This document shows, piece by piece, positions 12,208 to 13,722 of a DNA stretch of 13,722 nucleotides. The stretch is from positions 1 through 13,722 of the forward strand of contig SFEV01000066.1 of the NCBI GenBank assembly GCA_004557975.1, written 5' to 3'. Both the position numbers and the translations under genes were made by a program. The DNA is from Lachnospiraceae bacterium. Lineage in GTDB: Bacteria; Bacillota; Clostridia; Lachnospirales; Lachnospiraceae. The notes under the pieces are model-generated. The model made no database searches. It saw nothing but the letters and a program-made list of their open reading frames with translations, and was not told where the DNA came from. How positions within the stretch are numbered: position 1 is the stretch's first letter; every line of letters starts with the position of its first letter.

Positions 12208-13722
12208 TTATGCCGGTATACAGCAATTCACTCTCATAACAGTGAAACTCTTTGGTGCCAGAGAGATGCTTCCGTTAAGCTCCTGGGTCATTTCGGCAAT
12301 TCTGGACGGTTCCGGTTTATCCGCCGGCTTCTGACCTGCTCTTTCCAGCACCCAGATTCTCGCTTCCCCGGTCATTGGCTGACCATTTTCAGCTTCAAGA
12401 GGAAGTTCAAAGGCAGAATCATTGGTATTCACTGCTTTCAGAATCAGTTCCCCTTCTTTTGTTTCAGATACGGTTACGTATATACCATCCTTTCTGAGTT
12501 CTACATCCTGCCCGGCAAGATCAAGGGTATGGTCACCCACATGATTTCCATAAAGCTTCTGTACATAATAGTTCGGAGTCAGATATACCTGATGGTCATC
12601 AAACCAGATCATATCCGGTTTCCACTGACTGTGTCCGATACGGTTAAAGAGCGGTGCATAGGAAGCAAGCTTGATCACGCCTGCATTTTTCTCCAGACCG
12701 GTCATAAATGCAGCCTCCGCAAGGGCGCTTTCCAGAGTATTTTCTTTGTCTTCTGTATGCGCTGCGTATTCACCGGCAAAAACACCAACTTCTCTTGGAT
12801 AATTGTCATAAAATTCAATATGATCATACAGCCACTTCGGAGAGACATAATAGTGTTCATCCACCGCATAGACAAAGTCCTGATTCTCTTTCTGTCCATT
12901 GCGATAAAACTCCCAGGCAAGATCGCAAAGATTGTTTCCCACACTGGGGCCTGCTGTCCCAAGAAGGCGGATTTCCGGATATACATCATGAACTGCCTTT
13001 TCAAAACGGACATGACGGGCAAAAATGTCCAGATGTTTTGTTTCCCACTGTTCATTTCCGATTGCAAGCATCTCAAGTCCGAATGGCTCCGGATGTCCCA
13101 TGGCCGCACGGAGCCCGCCCCATTTGCTGTCTGCAGGACCGTTTGCAAACTCAATCAGATCCAGTGCATCCTGCACGAATTCTTTAAACTCCTCACTGTC
13201 GATAGAAACCATCTCCGTGGTCCGGAACTGACACGCTGCCCCCATTCCGAGAACCGGAAGCGGCTTTGCACCAAGAAGTTCACAAAGCAGAAAATATTCA
13301 TAGAAGCCAATACCGTAGGACTGTCCATAATGTGCATCCGGACGTTTCACATCCAGATCCTTTCTTAGATTTCTGTCATCCTGAAAAGCCCAGAGATTGG
13401 GAATATATTTTCTGTCCTTTAATTCTCCTACGGTCTTTTTCCACTGATAGCGGTTCTCAAGGCTGATACCTTCCACAATACATCCGCCAGGGAAACGAAT
13501 AAATCCCGGCTTGATCGCTTTCAGCGCTTCAAAAAGATCTTTTCGGAAAACACCGGCAACTGCATCTTCCGGAATCATGGAAATCAGATCGAATTCCACA
13601 ACGCCTGCAGTATCCAGACTCAGCACAAAGTCTGCTCCGGAAACTGTTTCAGAGGCAGTCAGTACCAGCTCATATTTTACCCATTCATGTTCTCTGCAGC
13701 ATTTAGTCTCATCTGTATTCCT
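12208..13722 (-). CDS. GH51-family alpha-L-arabinofuranosidase, 5' end outside window
   Basis: The reading frame is open to the window edge, so this is the C-terminal 504 residues of a larger enzyme. The first 20-30 visible residues (EWVKYELVLTASETVSGADF) look like the end of a jelly-roll carbohydrate-binding module, as in large GH51 enzymes. The catalytic barrel follows: FIRFPGGCIVEG (visible residues 74-85), the acid/base motif AIGNEQW (Glu224), DEHYY (288-292) and the nucleophile motif VFAGEYAAH (Glu318). The C-terminal beta domain ends with SISLAPKSFTVMRV, typical of the family. It should release arabinofuranosyl residues from arabinan or arabinoxylan oligomers. No signal peptide can be assessed. 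The internal GTG at 13626 is not the true start because homologous sequence continues upstream of it. It is followed 16 bp later by the VOC gene. Confidence 0.9.
   Translation of the reverse strand, partial: RNTDETKCCREHEWVKYELVLTASETVSGADFVLSLDTAGVVEFDLISMIPEDAVAGVFRKDLFEALKAIKPGFIRFPGGCIVEGISLENRYQWKKTVGELKDRKYIPNLWAFQDDRNLRKDLDVKRPDAHYGQSYGIGFYEYFLLCELLGAKPLPVLGMGAACQFRTTEMVSIDSEEFKEFVQDALDLIEFANGPADSKWGGLRAAMGHPEPFGLEMLAIGNEQWETKHLDIFARHVRFEKAVHDVYPEIRLLGTAGPSVGNNLCDLAWEFYRNGQKENQDFVYAVDEHYYVSPKWLYDHIEFYDNYPREVGVFAGEYAAHTEDKENTLESALAEAAFMTGLEKNAGVIKLASYAPLFNRIGHSQWKPDMIWFDDHQVYLTPNYYVQKLYGNHVGDHTLDLAGQDVELRKDGIYVTVSETKEGELILKAVNTNDSAFELPLEAENGQPMTGEARIWVLERAGQKPADKPEPSRIAEMTQELNGSISLAPKSFTVMRVNCCIPA

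Noticed and set aside
12121..13368. Plus-strand frame of 415 codons opposite the GH51 gene
   Set aside because: Antisense shadow: the minus strand has the catalytic motifs and an intact frame throughout.
1..13722. CRISPR array, tRNA, rRNA or insertion sequence
   Set aside because: I scanned for regularly spaced repeats, tRNA-like folds and transposase-like frames and saw none.

Overview
The window looks like a chromosomal segment of a gut-type Clostridia, most likely Lachnospiraceae. The indications are moderate GC, AGGAGG-type Shine-Dalgarno (SD) sites, T-rich terminators, low-GC intergenic DNA, and an acetogen-like corrinoid methyltransfer cluster beside a GH51 glycosidase. The taxon is inferred from gene content and style; there is no rRNA or species marker.

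Layout. (1) 1-680: a small XRE regulator of the kind carried by integrative elements of gut Firmicutes, its terminator, then about 140 bp with a cluster of TGATAA(C) repeats. This abuts the 3' end of a GMP synthase gene, a known type of integration hotspot, so it may be the edge of a mobile element. (2) 682-1974 (-): a short GMP synthase that keeps the ATP-pyrophosphatase and dimerisation domains but has lost most of the glutamine amidotransferase domain, including the catalytic Cys motif. (3) 2113-3615 (+): a MATE exporter, divergent from the GMP synthase, with a clear promoter and a structured leader of about 118 nt; its stop codon lies inside a 39-bp tandem duplication. (4) 3814-4707 (-): a LacX-type aldose 1-epimerase with its own promoter.

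(5) 10554 down to 4831 (-): the main feature, a cobalamin-dependent methyltransfer cluster. In transcription order it holds a UroD/MtaA-family methyltransferase fused to a thioredoxin-like domain with CxxC; a CobW-type metallochaperone GTPase that starts immediately after the methyltransferase stop codon; a MtaC/MttC-type corrinoid protein; an intercistronic cobalamin riboswitch; a three-part corrinoid activator (MetH-activation-like domain, [2Fe-2S] ferredoxin, RACo/ASKHA ATPase); and a strong terminator. The likely working is that the UroD protein moves a methyl group to or from the corrinoid protein, CobW helps supply the metal, and the RACo-like protein re-reduces inactive Co(II) at the expense of ATP. 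The riboswitch appears to regulate only the activator, because its L5/L13 loops are perfectly complementary and the activator's SD sits in L13. No second methyltransferase is present, so the substrate is open.

(6) 10737-11657 (-): a GNAT acetyltransferase fused to a Cys-rich DUF3795-like domain. (7) 13722-11808 (-): the 3' part of a GH51-family alpha-L-arabinofuranosidase followed 16 bp later by a VOC/glyoxalase-fold protein, ending at a perfect 12-bp-stem terminator. No rRNA, tRNA, CRISPR array or transposase was seen.
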